This document shows, in pieces, positions 34,485-45,361 of a stretch of 64,000 bases of DNA. Under the pieces are notes generated by a model. The model did not search any database, had not been told where the DNA came from, and was given only the letters and a program-made list of their open reading frames with translations. Each line of letters starts with the position of its first letter. Position 1 is the first letter of the stretch. A program made the translations under genes and the position numbers. This DNA comes from Sphingobium sp. HWE2-09 (GTDB lineage: Bacteria; Pseudomonadota; Alphaproteobacteria; Sphingomonadales; Sphingomonadaceae), in NCBI RefSeq assembly GCF_035989265.1, contig NZ_JAYKZX010000003.1, positions 2,356,001-2,420,000 of the forward strand. Reading direction: 5' to 3'.

Positions 34485-35204
34485 TTACTCCGCAATCGCT
34501 TCGGCATCGGCCTGCGCGACTTCAGCGGAGGCACCGCCACGACGCAGAAGGTCGGCGACCTTCTTGCCGCGACGCTGCGCCACCGACTTGGGGCTGGTCT
34601 GTTCGCCCAGCGCCGCGAAGGTTGCACGGATCATGTTATAGGGGTTCGACGTGCCGTTCGACTTGGTCACGACATCTGCGACGCCGAGCGCTTCGAACAC
34701 AGCGCGCATCGGACCACCGGCGATGATACCCGTACCGGCAGGCGCCGAACGGACGGTCACCTTGCCCGCACCGAAATGGCCCAGGCCATCATGATGCAGC
34801 GTGCGGCCTTCCTTCAGCGGAACGCGGACCATCGCCTTCTTGGCGGCGGCAGTCGCCTTGCTGATGGCTTCAGGCACTTCGCGCGCCTTGCCATGGCCGA
34901 AGCCCGCACGACCCTTGCCGTCGCCCACGACGACCAGAGCCGCGAAACCGAAGCGCTTGCCGCCCTTGACGGTCTTGCTGACGCGGTTGATGTGAACCAG
35001 CTTCTCGATCAGTTCTTCGCCCTGATCTTCGTCGCGGTTGCCGCCACGGCGATCGTCGCGACGGCCACGGCCGCCACGCTCGCCACGGTTGCGGTCACCA
35101 CCGCCACGGTTGCCACGGCCACGGCCGGGACCGCGGTTTTCGGTCGGTGCAGTCTCGCCACCCTCGACGGGTGCGACGACTTCGTTGGTGTTTTCGTCAG
35201 CCAT
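34485..35204 (-). CDS. rpsE: 30S ribosomal protein S5 with RGG-rich N-terminal extension
   Basis: S5 lies near the mRNA entry and helps decoding accuracy. The conserved body starts near residue 62 ([22 protein letters not shown]) and includes [12 protein letters not shown] and [18 protein letters not shown]. The first 55-60 residues are an acidic leader ([17 protein letters not shown]) and then an Arg/Gly-rich RGG region ([19 protein letters not shown]). The total of 239 residues compares with 166 in E. coli. The extension resembles eukaryotic RGG RNA-binding tails. Confidence 0.96.
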   Translation of the reverse strand: MADENTNEVVAPVEGGETAPTENRGPGRGRGNRGGGDRNRGERGGRGRRDDRRGGNRDEDQGEELIEKLVHINRVSKTVKGGKRFGFAALVVVGDGKGRAGFGHGKAREVPEAISKATAAAKKAMVRVPLKEGRTLHHDGLGHFGAGKVTVRSAPAGTGIIAGGPMRAVFEALGVADVVTKSNGTSNPYNMIRATFAALGEQTSPKSVAQRRGKKVADLLRRGGASAEVAQADAEAIAE

Positions 35205-35206
35205 GA

Positions 35207-35560
35207 TCAGAACTCCAGCCCGGCTTCACGAGCCGCGTCGGCCAGCGCCTTGACGCGGCCATGGAACAGGAAGCCACCACGGTCGAACACGACGCGGGTG
35301 ACGCCAGCGGCGGTCGCCGCAGCGGCGACGCGCTTGCCGACATCGGCAGCCGCCGCAGCGGTTGCGCCGGTCTTGTCGCGCACATCCTTGTCCAGGGTCG
35401 ACGCGGCGGCCAGGGTCTTGCCCTGCGCATCGTCGATTACCTGGGCGTAGATGTGACGGCCCGAACGGTGGATGCTCAGACGCGGACGCGTGCCCGATAC
35501 CGCCTTGAGCGCGGTGCGAACGCGGCGACGACGCCGCGCGAAGAGGGAAAGCTTTGCCAT
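35207..35560 (-). CDS. rplR: 50S ribosomal protein L18
   Basis: L18 binds 5S rRNA together with L5 and L25 in the central protuberance. The 117-residue protein has the basic start [16 protein letters not shown] and [20 protein letters not shown]. It ends [21 protein letters not shown]. Spacing is 2 bases from rplF and 2 bases from rpsE, so the run is tightly packed. Confidence 0.97.
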   Translation of the reverse strand: MAKLSLFARRRRRVRTALKAVSGTRPRLSIHRSGRHIYAQVIDDAQGKTLAAASTLDKDVRDKTGATAAAAADVGKRVAAAATAAGVTRVVFDRGGFLFHGRVKALADAAREAGLEF

Positions 35561-35561
35561 C

Positions 35562-36095
35562 TTACTTCTTCTTCCCTTCCTTGCGGAAGATGAACTCGCC
35601 GGCGTACTTGATGCCCTTGCCCTTATAGGGTTCGGGCTTGCGCCAGCGACGGATCTCGGCGGCGACCTGGCCTACCTGCTGCTTGTCGATGCCGCTGATC
35701 TCGACCGTGGTGTTATCCGGGGTCTTGATCTCGATCCCTTCGGGGATCGCGTAGTCGACGTCATGCGAGTAGCCGAGCTGCAGCTTCAGGTTCTTGCCCT
35801 GCGAGTTGGCGCGGTAGCCGACACCGGTGATGAGCAGCTTCTTGGAGAAGCCCTCCGTCACGCCGGTGATCAGGTTCTGCACCAGCGTCCGCTGCATGCC
35901 CCAAAAGGCGCGCGCCGCCTTGGTCTTGTTGGCGGGCTGAACGGAGATGCCGTCATTTTCCAGCGTGTAGCTGATTTCGTCGCGCATCTGCAGGGCGAGC
36001 GTGCCCTTCGGACCCTTGACCGACAGCTGTCCGCCTTCGATGGTCGCGGTGACCCCCGCAGGGATCGCGACCGGCTTTTTACCGATGCGGCTCAT
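35562..36095 (-). CDS. rplF: 50S ribosomal protein L6
   Basis: L6 sits near the factor-binding site and the sarcin-ricin loop. The 177-residue protein has [25 protein letters not shown] and the C-terminal signature [13 protein letters not shown]. It overlaps the rpsH stop by one base (35562-36095 against 36095-36490). Confidence 0.97.
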   Translation of the reverse strand: MSRIGKKPVAIPAGVTATIEGGQLSVKGPKGTLALQMRDEISYTLENDGISVQPANKTKAARAFWGMQRTLVQNLITGVTEGFSKKLLITGVGYRANSQGKNLKLQLGYSHDVDYAIPEGIEIKTPDNTTVEISGIDKQQVGQVAAEIRRWRKPEPYKGKGIKYAGEFIFRKEGKKK

Positions 36096-36490
36096 TAGAA
36101 CACCTCCGCCAGCACTTCGCCGCCGACATTCTGCTCACGCGCTTCGGCGTCGGACAGAACGCCGCGAGGCGTCGAGACAATGGTGATGCCAAGGCCGTTG
36201 CGGATCACCGGCAGCTCTTTCGAACCCGAGTAAACGCGGCGGCCAGGCTTGGACACGCGGGCGACATGCTTGATCGCCGGCTGGCCTTCGAAATATTTCA
36301 GCTCGATGCGCAGGCCAGGATGGCTGCCAAGGTCTTCTTCGGAATAGCCACGGATGTAGCCTTCACGCTGAAGCACGTCGAGCACGCGGGCGCGCAGCTT
36401 GGACGCCGGGGACATAACGCTGTCCTTCTTCGCCTGCTGCCCGTTGCGGATGCGGGTGAGCATATCACCCAAGGGATCGGTCAATGCCAT
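36095..36490 (-). CDS. rpsH: 30S ribosomal protein S8
   Basis: S8 binds 16S rRNA helix 21 and in E. coli represses the spc operon by binding its mRNA near rplE. The 131-residue protein begins [18 protein letters not shown]. It ends with the conserved [20 protein letters not shown] region. It lies 12 bases after rpsN. Confidence 0.97.
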   Translation of the reverse strand: MALTDPLGDMLTRIRNGQQAKKDSVMSPASKLRARVLDVLQREGYIRGYSEEDLGSHPGLRIELKYFEGQPAIKHVARVSKPGRRVYSGSKELPVIRNGLGITIVSTPRGVLSDAEAREQNVGGEVLAEVF

Positions 36491-36502
36491 GAGATGATAT
36501 CC

Positions 36503-36808
36503 TTACCAGCTCGACTTGGTGACGCCGGGGATCAGGCCCTTATTGGCCAGATCGCGCAGCTGAATACGGCAGAGCCGGAACTTGCGGTAATAGGCACGCG
36601 GACGGCCGGTCATCTCGCAGCGGTTCCGAACGCGGGTCGGGTTACCGTTGCGGGGAATTTCCGCCATCTTCAGACGCGCGATCAGACGATCGCTGTCGTC
36701 GGCCGCGTTATCATTCGCGATCGCCTTGAGCTTTGCATAACGGCCGGCATATTTCTTCACCAGCTTCTTGCGGCGCTCGTTCTTGTTGATCGAACTCAGT
36801 TTCGCCAT
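36503..36808 (-). CDS. rpsN: 30S ribosomal protein S14 (long, zinc-free form)
   Basis: S14 belongs to the 3' domain of the small subunit. The 101-residue length and the lack of CxxC pairs show the C-minus form, which does not need zinc. It ends [22 protein letters not shown] 51-base gap separates it from rplE upstream. Confidence 0.97.
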   Translation of the reverse strand: MAKLSSINKNERRKKLVKKYAGRYAKLKAIANDNAADDSDRLIARLKMAEIPRNGNPTRVRNRCEMTGRPRAYYRKFRLCRIQLRDLANKGLIPGVTKSSW

Positions 36809-36859
36809 GACTTAAGTTCTCTTCCTTAGCTTTAGCGTTGGGAGAGAAGCGGGACCCTA

Positions 36860-37435
36860 TCAGGCCGCCTGCTTCTCTTCTTCCTGCGGGAAGGGGAAGC
36901 CGAAGAGGCGCAGCAGTTCGCGCGCTTCGTCGTCCGTCTTCGCGGTGGTGGTCACGATGATGTCCATGCCGCGCACCTTGTCGACACGGTCATAGCTGAT
37001 CTCTGGGAAGATGATCTGCTCCTTGATGCCGAAGGCATAGTTGCCACGGCCATCGAAGCTCTTCGGATTGAGACCACGAAAATCGCGGACGCGGGGCAGA
37101 GCGATGTTGATCATGCGGTCCAGGAATTCATACATGCGCTCGCGGCGCAGCGTGACCTTGGCACCGATCGGCATGCCTTCACGCAGCTTGAACTGCGCGA
37201 TCGACTTCTTCGCCTTGGTGATGACCGGCTTCTGGCCGGCGATCAGTTCCATTTCCTCGGCGGCCGACGTGACCTTCTTCTTGTCCTGGGTCGCTTCGCC
37301 CACGCCCATGTTAAGCGTGATCTTGTCGATCTTGGGGACTTCCATGACGTTCTTGTAACCGAACTTCTCGGTCATCGCCTTGGCGATTTCGGCGTCATAC
37401 AGCGCCTTGGAGCGCGGGATATATTTGTCGGCCAT
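36860..37435 (-). CDS. rplE: 50S ribosomal protein L5
   Basis: L5 binds 5S rRNA and touches P-site tRNA. The 191-residue protein shows [39 protein letters not shown] and [16 protein letters not shown]. Its ATG overlaps the rplX stop in TAATG, so the two are coupled. Confidence 0.97.
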   Translation of the reverse strand: MADKYIPRSKALYDAEIAKAMTEKFGYKNVMEVPKIDKITLNMGVGEATQDKKKVTSAAEEMELIAGQKPVITKAKKSIAQFKLREGMPIGAKVTLRRERMYEFLDRMINIALPRVRDFRGLNPKSFDGRGNYAFGIKEQIIFPEISYDRVDKVRGMDIIVTTTAKTDDEARELLRLFGFPFPQEEEKQAA

Positions 37436-37746
37436 TACAGCACCTCACCGGACTTGACGGCGACGCGGACCTTCTTGCCGTCGCGATCCTCGAAACGGAC
37501 GCGGGTCGGCTTGCCATCCGCACCGGCGACAGCGACGTTCGAAATGTGGAGCGGCGCAGGCTTGCGGTCGATGCCGCCCTGCGGGTTCGCCTGGTCGGGC
37601 TTGCGATGCTTGGCATGCACGTTGATGCCTTCCACCAGGACCTTGTCGTCCTTGGGCATCACGGCGAGGACGGAACCGGTACGGCCCTTGTCCTTGCCAG
37701 CCAGCACGACGACCTTGTCGCCCTTCTTGATCTTGGCAGCGCTCAT
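37435..37746 (-). CDS. rplX: 50S ribosomal protein L24
   Basis: L24 starts assembly of the large subunit. The 103-residue protein has the KOW motif [20 protein letters not shown] and the [19 protein letters not shown] region. One-base overlaps join it to rplN upstream and rplE downstream. Confidence 0.97.
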   Translation of the reverse strand: MSAAKIKKGDKVVVLAGKDKGRTGSVLAVMPKDDKVLVEGINVHAKHRKPDQANPQGGIDRKPAPLHISNVAVAGADGKPTRVRFEDRDGKKVRVAVKSGEVL

Positions 37747-38114
37747 TACAGCACCTCGGGAGCAAGGCTGATGATCTTCATGTGCTGCTTTGCACGCAGC
37801 TCACGAACGACGGGGCCAAAGATACGCGTACCGATCGGCTCCTGATTCTTGTTGATCAGGACCGCGGCGTTACCATCGAAACGAATGACGCTGCCGTCGG
37901 CGCGACGGATGTCCTTGGCGGTGCGCACGATGACCGCGCGATGCACGTCACCCTTCTTCACCTTGCCACGCGGCGCAGCTTCCTTGATCGAGACGACGAT
38001 GATGTCGCCCACGCCAGCGAAGCGACGCTTCGAGCCGCCCAGCACCTTGATGCACTGGACGCGCTTGGCGCCGCTGTTGTCAGCGACGTCAAGATTGGAT
38101 TGCATCTGGATCAT
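37746..38114 (-). CDS. rplN: 50S ribosomal protein L14
   Basis: L14 is a beta-barrel protein at the subunit interface. The 122-residue protein begins [18 protein letters not shown] and contains [20 protein letters not shown]. It is separated from rpsQ by 166 bases (38115-38280). That gap holds an imperfect hairpin (CCTTTTCC/GGAAAGGG) and no evident gene, and may be a promoter or processing point between the S10 and spc parts. Confidence 0.97.
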   Translation of the reverse strand: MIQMQSNLDVADNSGAKRVQCIKVLGGSKRRFAGVGDIIVVSIKEAAPRGKVKKGDVHRAVIVRTAKDIRRADGSVIRFDGNAAVLINKNQEPIGTRIFGPVVRELRAKQHMKIISLAPEVL

Positions 38115-38280
38115 AGATCCGGTTCCTTCTTATTTGGCCTACCGGGTCAATTCCCGGCGGTTCCGAATTCATCAGCCTAAAGCCCGGTGACTCTACGCGA
38201 AGCGCGGGCCTGTAACCCTTTCCGAAGGAAAAGGCCAGCCCCGCGTCGCAATTAGAGTCAAAGGCTCAGCGAGCCTTCCC

Positions 38281-38544
38281 TCAGGACGCCGTTTCCGGCG
38301 ACTTGTGGGTATCCACGCGCTCGATGACCTTCCAGGTCTTGAGCTTGGAAAGCGGCGCGGTCTCTTCGATTCGGACCGTTTCGCCTTCCTTGTAGATATT
38401 GCCCTCGTCATGGGCATGGTACTTCTTAGAACGGCGGATGATCTTGCCGTAGAGCGCGTGCTTAACCTTGCGCTCTACACGAACCACCACCGTCTTGTCG
38501 GTCTTGTCGGAAACCACCGTTCCCGTCAGCACGCGCTTGGGCAT
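38281..38544 (-). CDS. rpsQ: 30S ribosomal protein S17
   Basis: S17 is an OB-fold primary rRNA-binding protein. The 87-residue protein has [39 protein letters not shown] and [12 protein letters not shown]. It is the last gene of the S10-type run, followed by a 166-base gap. Confidence 0.97.
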   Translation of the reverse strand: MPKRVLTGTVVSDKTDKTVVVRVERKVKHALYGKIIRRSKKYHAHDEGNIYKEGETVRIEETAPLSKLKTWKVIERVDTHKSPETAS

Positions 38545-38556
38545 CGTGTGTTTCCT

Positions 38557-38760
38557 TTACTTCGCGGCGGAGCTGTTACGCTCCGTCTGCAGGGTCTTGA
38601 TCTGCGCGATCGACCGGCGGACTTCCTTGACCCGGCTGGGCTTTTCCAGCTGGTTGGTGGCCGCCTGGAAACGCAGATTGAACTGCTCGCGCTTCAGGTT
38701 GTTGAGTTCGGTCGACAGTTCGTCGTCCGTCTTGGTCTTCAGGTCTGCAACATTCGCCAT
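38557..38760 (-). CDS. rpmC: 50S ribosomal protein L29
   Basis: L29 is a small helical hairpin at the exit tunnel, near the trigger factor and SRP site. The 67-residue protein has DLKTKTDDELSTELNNLKRE and KEVRRSIAQIKTLQTER. It lies 4 bases after rplP and 12 bases before rpsQ. Confidence 0.96.
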   Translation of the reverse strand: MANVADLKTKTDDELSTELNNLKREQFNLRFQAATNQLEKPSRVKEVRRSIAQIKTLQTERNSSAAK

Positions 38761-38764
38761 GTGC

Positions 38765-39196
38765 TTAACCCTCCAGATGCGAGGTGTCGCCGAGGCGGGC
38801 GACGACCTTGGTCTTGATGGGCAGCTTCATCGCGGCGCGCGAGAAGGCCTCTGCTGCGAGCGGACCCGGTACGCCGTCCAGTTCGAACAGGATGCGGCCC
38901 GGCTTCACGCGAGCGGCCCAATATTCGACCGAACCCTTGCCCTTGCCCTGACGGACTTCGGCAGGCTTCTTCGACACCGGAACGTCGGGGAAGATGCGGA
39001 TCCACAACCGGCCCTGACGGCGGATGTGACGGGTGATCGCGCGGCGAGCCGCTTCGATCTGGCGCGCGGTGACGCGCTCGGGTTCCATGGCCTTCAAGCC
39101 ATAGGAACCGAAGTTCAGAGCCGAGCCACCCTTGGCATCGCCCTTGATCCGACCCTTGAAGGTCTTGCGGAACTTCATTTTCTTCGGTTGCAGCAT
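38765..39196 (-). CDS. rplP: 50S ribosomal protein L16
   Basis: L16 helps to position A-site tRNA. The 143-residue protein begins [19 protein letters not shown] and shows [20 protein letters not shown] and [19 protein letters not shown]. It lies 21 bases after rpsC. Confidence 0.97.
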   Translation of the reverse strand: MLQPKKMKFRKTFKGRIKGDAKGGSALNFGSYGLKAMEPERVTARQIEAARRAITRHIRRQGRLWIRIFPDVPVSKKPAEVRQGKGKGSVEYWAARVKPGRILFELDGVPGPLAAEAFSRAAMKLPIKTKVVARLGDTSHLEG

Positions 39197-39217
39197 GACG
39201 CTATTACCTTCTTATCT

Positions 39218-39913
39218 TCAGCGCGCCGGGCGCACGCCGGAGGTCTGAGCCTCCAGCATCAGCCGGTCGGTCGCGAACGGATCATGGCCGAGAATCTCGC
39301 CCTTGAAGATCCAGACCTTGATGCCGCACACGCCATAGGCGGTATGCGCCGTGGCTTCGGCATAGTCGACGTTCGCACGCAGCGTGTGCAACGGCACGCG
39401 ACCTTCGCGATACCATTCGACGCGCGCGATCTCCGCGCCGCCCAGACGGCCGCCGCAGGTGATCTTGATGCCTTCGGCGCCCAGACGCAGGGCCGACTGC
39501 ACTGCACGCTTCATCGCACGGCGGAAAGCCACGCGGCGTTCCAGCTGATCGGCGATGCCCTGTGCGACGAGCTTGGAATCGACTTCCGGCTTGCGGATCT
39601 CGACGATGTTCAGCGACACGTCGGACGAGGTCAGCGCGCCCAGCTTCTTGCGAAGCTTTTCGATGTCCGCACCCTTCTTGCCGATGATGACGCCTGGACG
39701 GGCGGCATAGATCGACACGCGGCACAGCTTGGCCGGACGCTCGATCACGACCTTGGAGATCGCGGCCTGCGGCAGGTTCTTGAAGATGAACTGGCGGATC
39801 TTGAGATCTTCCAGCAGCAGGCGACCATAGTCGGCGCCTTCGGCGAACCAGCGGCTGTCCCAGGTACGGTTGATCTGGAGACGCAGACCGATCGGATTGC
39901 TCTTGTGACCCAT
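39218..39913 (-). CDS. rpsC: 30S ribosomal protein S3
   Basis: S3 forms part of the mRNA entry channel and helicase. The 231-residue protein begins [20 protein letters not shown]. It has the KH domain motif [17 protein letters not shown] and the C-terminal [16 protein letters not shown]. The ATG at 39913 is the family start; a longer open frame upstream only overlaps rplV. The distance to rplV is 4 bases. Confidence 0.97.
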   Translation of the reverse strand: MGHKSNPIGLRLQINRTWDSRWFAEGADYGRLLLEDLKIRQFIFKNLPQAAISKVVIERPAKLCRVSIYAARPGVIIGKKGADIEKLRKKLGALTSSDVSLNIVEIRKPEVDSKLVAQGIADQLERRVAFRRAMKRAVQSALRLGAEGIKITCGGRLGGAEIARVEWYREGRVPLHTLRANVDYAEATAHTAYGVCGIKVWIFKGEILGHDPFATDRLMLEAQTSGVRPAR

Positions 39914-39917
39914 GTGC

Positions 39918-40304
39918 TTACGCCTCCGCTTCTTCGCCAGCTTCACGTACGACGATGCGCACGCGGCTGAAGGGCTTGAGGATCCGGGTCGACTTGCCGC
40001 GACCGCGGGCATGGAAGCGCTTGAGCGTGAAGCTCTTGCCGACCGATGCTTCCGCGACGACGAGCGCGTCGACGTCCAGATTGTGGTTGTTTTCCGCGTT
40101 GGCGATGGCCGAAGCCAGCACCTTGCGCACGTCGACCGCCATCGCCTTCTTGGAGAAGGCGAGGATGTTCAGCGCGTCCTCGACCTTGCGGCCGCGGATA
40201 AGCGTGGCGACCAGGTTCAGCTTCTGGGCCGAACCACGGATCTGCGTGCCAACGGCCAGCGCCTCATTGTCGGCGACGCGACGGGGAGCCTTTTCCTTGC
40301 TCAT
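39918..40304 (-). CDS. rplV: 50S ribosomal protein L22
   Basis: L22 lines the exit tunnel with its beta-hairpin. The 128-residue protein has [19 protein letters not shown] and the hairpin region around [19 protein letters not shown]. Its start overlaps the rpsS stop by one base. Confidence 0.97.
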   Translation of the reverse strand: MSKEKAPRRVADNEALAVGTQIRGSAQKLNLVATLIRGRKVEDALNILAFSKKAMAVDVRKVLASAIANAENNHNLDVDALVVAEASVGKSFTLKRFHARGRGKSTRILKPFSRVRIVVREAGEEAEA

Positions 40305-40579
40305 CAGCGCTTGCCCTTCTTGTCGGCGGCGTGGCCGGGGAAGAAGCGGGTCGGAGCGAATTCGCCCAGCTTGTGACCCACCATATCCTCGTTCACGGAC
40401 ACCGGAACATGCTTGCGGCCGTTATAGACGTTGAACGTCAGGCCAACGAACTGCGGCAGGATGGTGGAACGGCGCGACCAGGTCTTGATCGGCGCACGGC
40501 CACCCGCGTCCTGCGCGGTTTCCGCCTTCTTCAGAAGGCTGAGGTCCACGAAAGGACCTTTCCAGACGGAACGAGCCAT
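40304..40579 (-). CDS. rpsS: 30S ribosomal protein S19
   Basis: S19 binds 16S rRNA in the head and touches tRNA. The 91-residue protein begins [20 protein letters not shown] and has [20 protein letters not shown]. It lies 5 bases after the true rplB stop at 40585. Confidence 0.97.
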   Translation of the reverse strand: MARSVWKGPFVDLSLLKKAETAQDAGGRAPIKTWSRRSTILPQFVGLTFNVYNGRKHVPVSVNEDMVGHKLGEFAPTRFFPGHAADKKGKR

Positions 40580-40584
40580 CTCGC

Positions 40585-41420
40585 TTACCTCTTCTTCTTC
40601 GCGTGGCGGCTACGGATAATCATCTTGTCCGTCGCCTTGTTGTGGCGGGTGCGCGCACCCTTGGTCGGCTTGCCCAGGGGGTAACCGGATGACGGCCGCC
40701 CGAGGTGCGGCCTTCACCACCACCATGGGGGTGATCGACCGGGTTCTTGGCGACGCCGCGCGTCAGCGGGCGGATACCGTTCCAACGGTTGCGGCCTGCC
40801 TTGGCGAGGTTGGTGTTGCCATTGTCCGGGTTGCTGACGGCGCCGATGGTGCCCATGCAGTCCGAACGGATGTAGCGCTGTTCGCCCGAGGACAAACGCA
40901 CCATCACCATGCCACGATCGCGACCGACCAGCTGGGCATAGGTGCCCGCCGAACGGCAGAGCTGACCGCCCTTGCCCGGCTTCATCTCGATGTTGTGGAT
41001 GATCGTGCCAACCGGCATCTGACCCAGTTCCATCGCGTTGCCCGGCTTCACGTCGGTCTTCTTGGCCGCGATGACCTTGTCACCGGGGGCCAGACGCTGC
41101 GGCGCCAGGATATAGGCCTGGGTGCCGTCGGGATAGTTGACCAGCGCAATGAAGGCAGTGCGGTTGGGGTCATATTCCAGACGCTCGACCGTACCTTCGA
41201 CATCCCACAAGCGACGCTTGAAGTCGATGATGCGATAGCGCTGCTTATGACCGCCACCGATACCGCGCGAGGTCACATGACCCTTGTTGTTGCGGCCACC
41301 GGTCTTGCGCTTGCCTTCGGTCAGCGCCTTGACGGGCTTGCCCTTGTGCAGGCTGGACTTGTCGACCAGGATCAGGCCGCGGCGGGCCGGGCTGGTCGGG
41401 TTATAATGCTTAAGAGCCAT
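40585..41420 (-). CDS. rplB: 50S ribosomal protein L2, with a one-base deletion in this sequence
   Basis: L2 is essential for peptidyl transfer and subunit joining. The frame is normal from [15 protein letters not shown] through the active-site signature [13 protein letters not shown] and on to HPVTPW. It then shifts to [12 protein letters not shown] and stops at 40620. If the three-base C run at 40673-40675 (plus strand) had one more base, the reading would be [17 protein letters not shown] and end HAKKKR at 40585, giving the standard 278 residues. Because L2 cannot be lost, a homopolymer sequencing error is by far the best explanation. Confidence 0.95.
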
Positions 41421-41421
41421 C

Positions 41422-41739
41422 TTAGCGGACTCCCTCGGTGATATCGATCGACTGGCCTTCGGCCAGGCGGACGATCGCCTTCTTCACGTCGTTGCGCTTG
41501 TAGGGCTTGCCCTTCCAGCGCTTCGTCTTGCCCTTCACGACCAGCGTGTTGACGCTCTTGACGTCAACGCCCCAGATCGCTTCGACAGCGGCCTTGATCT
41601 CAGGCTTGGAGGCATCGCCCGCCACCTTGAAGACCACGGCATTATTTTCGCTGAGAAGGGTCGACTTCTCGGTGATGTGCGGGGCGACAACGACGTCATA
41701 ATGACGGTTGTCGACGGTCGCGGCTTGCTTCTTAGCCAT
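41422..41739 (-). CDS. rplW: 50S ribosomal protein L23
   Basis: L23 lies at the tunnel exit and docks trigger factor. The 105-residue protein has [38 protein letters not shown] and [14 protein letters not shown]. It overlaps rplD by 8 bases. Confidence 0.97.
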   Translation of the reverse strand: MAKKQAATVDNRHYDVVVAPHITEKSTLLSENNAVVFKVAGDASKPEIKAAVEAIWGVDVKSVNTLVVKGKTKRWKGKPYKRNDVKKAIVRLAEGQSIDITEGVR

Positions 41740-42355
41740 TGAAACGGGCCTCCAGCTTTTCGACCGCGGCGCGGGTGAGCACCAGCGAGTTGGCCTTCAG
41801 GATGTCATAGACATTGGCGCCAACGGCAGGGAGCAGGTCCACGCCGATGATGTTGGCCGATGCCTTGGCGAAGCTGATGTTCACCGCGTCGCCGTCGATG
41901 AACAGCACCTTGGTGAGGTTCAGCTTGGCGAGGTTGGCGACCAGCGCCTTGGTCTTGCCTTCGGCAACGTCCAGGCTGTCGATGATCGTGAGCGTACCGG
42001 CTTTCGCCTTCGACGACAGCGCCATCTTCAGACCCAGCGCGCGAACCTTCTTGTTCAGCGAAGGGTTGAAGTCGCGGACGCGGGCGCCGTGCGCCTTACC
42101 ACCACCGATGAACACCGGCGCGCGGCGATCGCCGTGACGGGCGGTGCCGCCGCCCTTCTGGCGGCCGAACTTCTTGCCGGTGCGGGCAACGTCGCTACGC
42201 TCGCGGGTGCCGCGGGCGGTGCCGCGACGCTTTTCGAGCTGCCAGGTGACGACGCGGTGCAGGATGTCGGCGCGAGGCTCGACACCGAATACGGCATCGT
42301 TAAGCTCCAGATCGCCAGCTTCCGCTGCGTCGAGGGTCTGTACCTTGACCTTCAT
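41732..42355 (-). CDS. rplD: 50S ribosomal protein L4
   Basis: L4 lines the tunnel and in E. coli represses the S10 operon through the mRNA leader. The 207-residue protein has [39 protein letters not shown] and [18 protein letters not shown]. It lies 3 bases after rplC. A candidate leader hairpin for such control is at 43863-43908. Confidence 0.96.
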   Translation of the reverse strand: MKVKVQTLDAAEAGDLELNDAVFGVEPRADILHRVVTWQLEKRRGTARGTRERSDVARTGKKFGRQKGGGTARHGDRRAPVFIGGGKAHGARVRDFNPSLNKKVRALGLKMALSSKAKAGTLTIIDSLDVAEGKTKALVANLAKLNLTKVLFIDGDAVNISFAKASANIIGVDLLPAVGANVYDILKANSLVLTRAAVEKLEARFNG

Positions 42356-42358
42356 GGT

Positions 42359-43246
42359 TTAGCCCTCCTGGCCAGGCGTACCGTTGGCGTCGTCGCCATC
42401 GGTCGGGGTTGCGTTCTGCGGGTCGTTGACACCCTCTTCGTTCGCCTGCGCGTCCGAAGCGGCGACACCGGCCTTGACTTCGTCGTCACCGGGCAGCGGC
42501 GCGATGGGATGCGCAGCGGCTTCAGGGACCAGACCGGGGGTCGTGTCGTCCTCTTCATGGACAACGCCCTTGGCCAGCAGGCTGGCAGGATAGGGAACGT
42601 CGGCCGGACGGGGCACCTTGACGGCGTCCTGAACGGTCAGCCACGTGCCCTTCGCGCCGGGAACGCTGCCCTTCACGAAGATCAGGCCTCGCTCCACGTC
42701 GGTGCGCACGATTTCCAGATTCTGCTGGGTACGCTCACGGTCGCCCATGTGACCGGCCATCTTCTTGTTCTTGAAGACGCGGCCCGGATCCTGGCGGTTA
42801 CCCGTCGAACCATGGGCACGATGGCTGATCGACACGCCGTGGGTGGCGCGCATACCGCCGAAGCCCCAACGCTTCATGGCGCCGGCGAAACCCTTACCCT
42901 GGGTATGGCCTGCGACATCGACCAGTTGCCCTGCGATGAAATGATCGGCAGCGATTTCAACGCCGACATCGAGGAGCGCATCCTCGGCGACGCGGAATTC
43001 GACCAGTCGCGCCTTCGGCTCGACCTGCGCCTTGGCGAAGTGACCGCGCTGCGGCTTCGCGACATTCTTAACCTTCGCAACGCCGGCGCCCAACTGAACG
43101 GCTACATAGCCGTCGCTGTCGACATCCTTACGCGCCACGACCTGGTTGCCTTCGAGGGCCAGAACCGTAACGGGAACATGACGTCCGTCCTCTTGGAACA
43201 GACGGGTCATCCCGACTTTCTTAGCGATCACGCCTGTGCGCATCAC
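42359..43246 (-). CDS. rplC: 50S ribosomal protein L3 with acidic C-terminal tail
   Basis: L3 starts large-subunit assembly and reaches toward the peptidyl transferase centre. The core begins [20 protein letters not shown] and has the signature [15 protein letters not shown]. The Gln that is methylated in E. coli lies in the [20 protein letters not shown] region. The total of 295 residues exceeds the 209-residue norm: after about residue 225 there is an acidic tail ([17 protein letters not shown], ending [13 protein letters not shown]). A 270-base gap separates it from rpsJ. Confidence 0.96.
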   Translation of the reverse strand: MMRTGVIAKKVGMTRLFQEDGRHVPVTVLALEGNQVVARKDVDSDGYVAVQLGAGVAKVKNVAKPQRGHFAKAQVEPKARLVEFRVAEDALLDVGVEIAADHFIAGQLVDVAGHTQGKGFAGAMKRWGFGGMRATHGVSISHRAHGSTGNRQDPGRVFKNKKMAGHMGDRERTQQNLEIVRTDVERGLIFVKGSVPGAKGTWLTVQDAVKVPRPADVPYPASLLAKGVVHEEDDTTPGLVPEAAAHPIAPLPGDDEVKAGVAASDAQANEEGVNDPQNATPTDGDDANGTPGQEG

Positions 43247-43516
43247 TGATTACTCCCATAGAGGCCCGCGAAAAGCCGCGGGCGTATCCAACGAAAAAAC
43301 CGCTCAGGATCTCTCCTTCGCGGCCCAACCCAATGTATAGATCACCCCGTCCGGGTTGGATGCCACCCCCTGCTCGGGAACGGCGACGGGGGACCAGAAC
43401 CACAGACCCGCTGGTTACCCAGTGCTGTGCGGTATCCCTTGTGTCGTGTGAGCTTCCGGTTTCCCGAAATGCCCGATACCCTGCGCTTCTTCACGAAGTG
43501 CGGGGACTTGTCGGCT

Positions 43517-43825
43517 TTAGGCCAACTTGATCTCGACGTTCACGCCGGCAGCCAGATCCAGCTTCATCAGCGCGTCGACCGTCTGCGGCGTCGGCTGCAC
43601 AATGTCAAGCATGCGCTTGTAGGTGCGGACCTCGAACTGCTCGCGCGACTTCTTGTCGATGTGCGGGCCACGGTTGACCGTGAACTTTTCGATGCGCGTC
43701 GGAAGGGGAATCGGACCGCGAATAAGGGCGCCGGTGCGGCGGGCGGTGTCGGCGATGTCGCCGGTCGCCTGATCGAGCACGCGATGATCGAACGCCTTGA
43801 GGCGAATGCGGATGTTGCTGTCCAT
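43517..43825 (-). CDS. rpsJ: 30S ribosomal protein S10
   Basis: S10 is both a ribosomal protein and, as NusE, part of the antitermination complex. The 102-residue protein has [40 protein letters not shown] and [20 protein letters not shown]. It heads the S10 run. The following 270-base gap before rplC (43247-43516) contains a GCCCGCG/CGCGGGC hairpin just ahead of the rplC ATG and no gene. Confidence 0.97.
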   Translation of the reverse strand: MDSNIRIRLKAFDHRVLDQATGDIADTARRTGALIRGPIPLPTRIEKFTVNRGPHIDKKSREQFEVRTYKRMLDIVQPTPQTVDALMKLDLAAGVNVEIKLA

Positions 43826-43862
43826 AGTTCCTGTACCGATGCGAAAGAGCCAAAAACGCAGA

Positions 43863-43908
43863 GCATTTTCAAAAATCAGCCGGAGCAGCCGATGACTTGT
43901 GAAAATGC
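43863..43908 (-). promoter_or_regulatory. Candidate S10 leader hairpin
   Basis: In the transcript upstream of rpsJ, GCATTTTC and GAAAATGC form a perfect 8-bp stem (43908-43901 with 43870-43863). Inner GC-rich pairing between CGGC and GCCG also seems possible. The hairpin ends 38 bases before the rpsJ ATG. It may be an L4-type attenuation or operator structure; no consensus for alphaproteobacteria is known to me. Confidence 0.4.
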
Positions 43909-43992
43909 GCCAACAAAAAATATCCGCCCCGTAAACTGCCCTTCTAGCTCTTGCGAGCCGGAGAAAGGCGATCCGGGGCGGTTAAAATACCG

Positions 43993-44022
43993 AGCGGCGC
44001 GAATCAGGCGATTCGCGCCGCT
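43993..44022 (-). terminator. Terminator hairpin after tuf
   Basis: AGCGGCGCGAAT and ATTCGCGCCGCT form a perfect 12-bp stem with a 6-base loop. The start lies about 12 bases after the tuf stop, and a weak T-run (TATTTTAAC) follows on the minus strand. It separates the str operon from the S10 operon. Confidence 0.75.
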
Positions 44023-44033
44023 GCGGTCCTATA

Positions 44034-45224
<1,191 letters not shown>

Positions 45225-45326
45225 TTTATCCTACCTTCTAATCAAAATCAGCTTGGGTCTGACCGCTCGGCCGCGCCTCGCGAAGGCGCGTCCATAGCAG
45301 CAAATTTACAGATTACCAGCCCCTAA

Positions 45327-45348
45327 CCGAGCCGCTCGCACGGCTCGG
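45327..45348 (-). other. Hairpin between fusA and tuf
   Basis: CCGAGCCG and CGGCTCGG form an 8-bp perfect stem just after the fusA stop, without a T-run. It may attenuate or stabilise the mRNA between fusA and tuf rather than end it. Confidence 0.5.
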
Positions 45349-45361
45349 CATGGGAAAGTCA

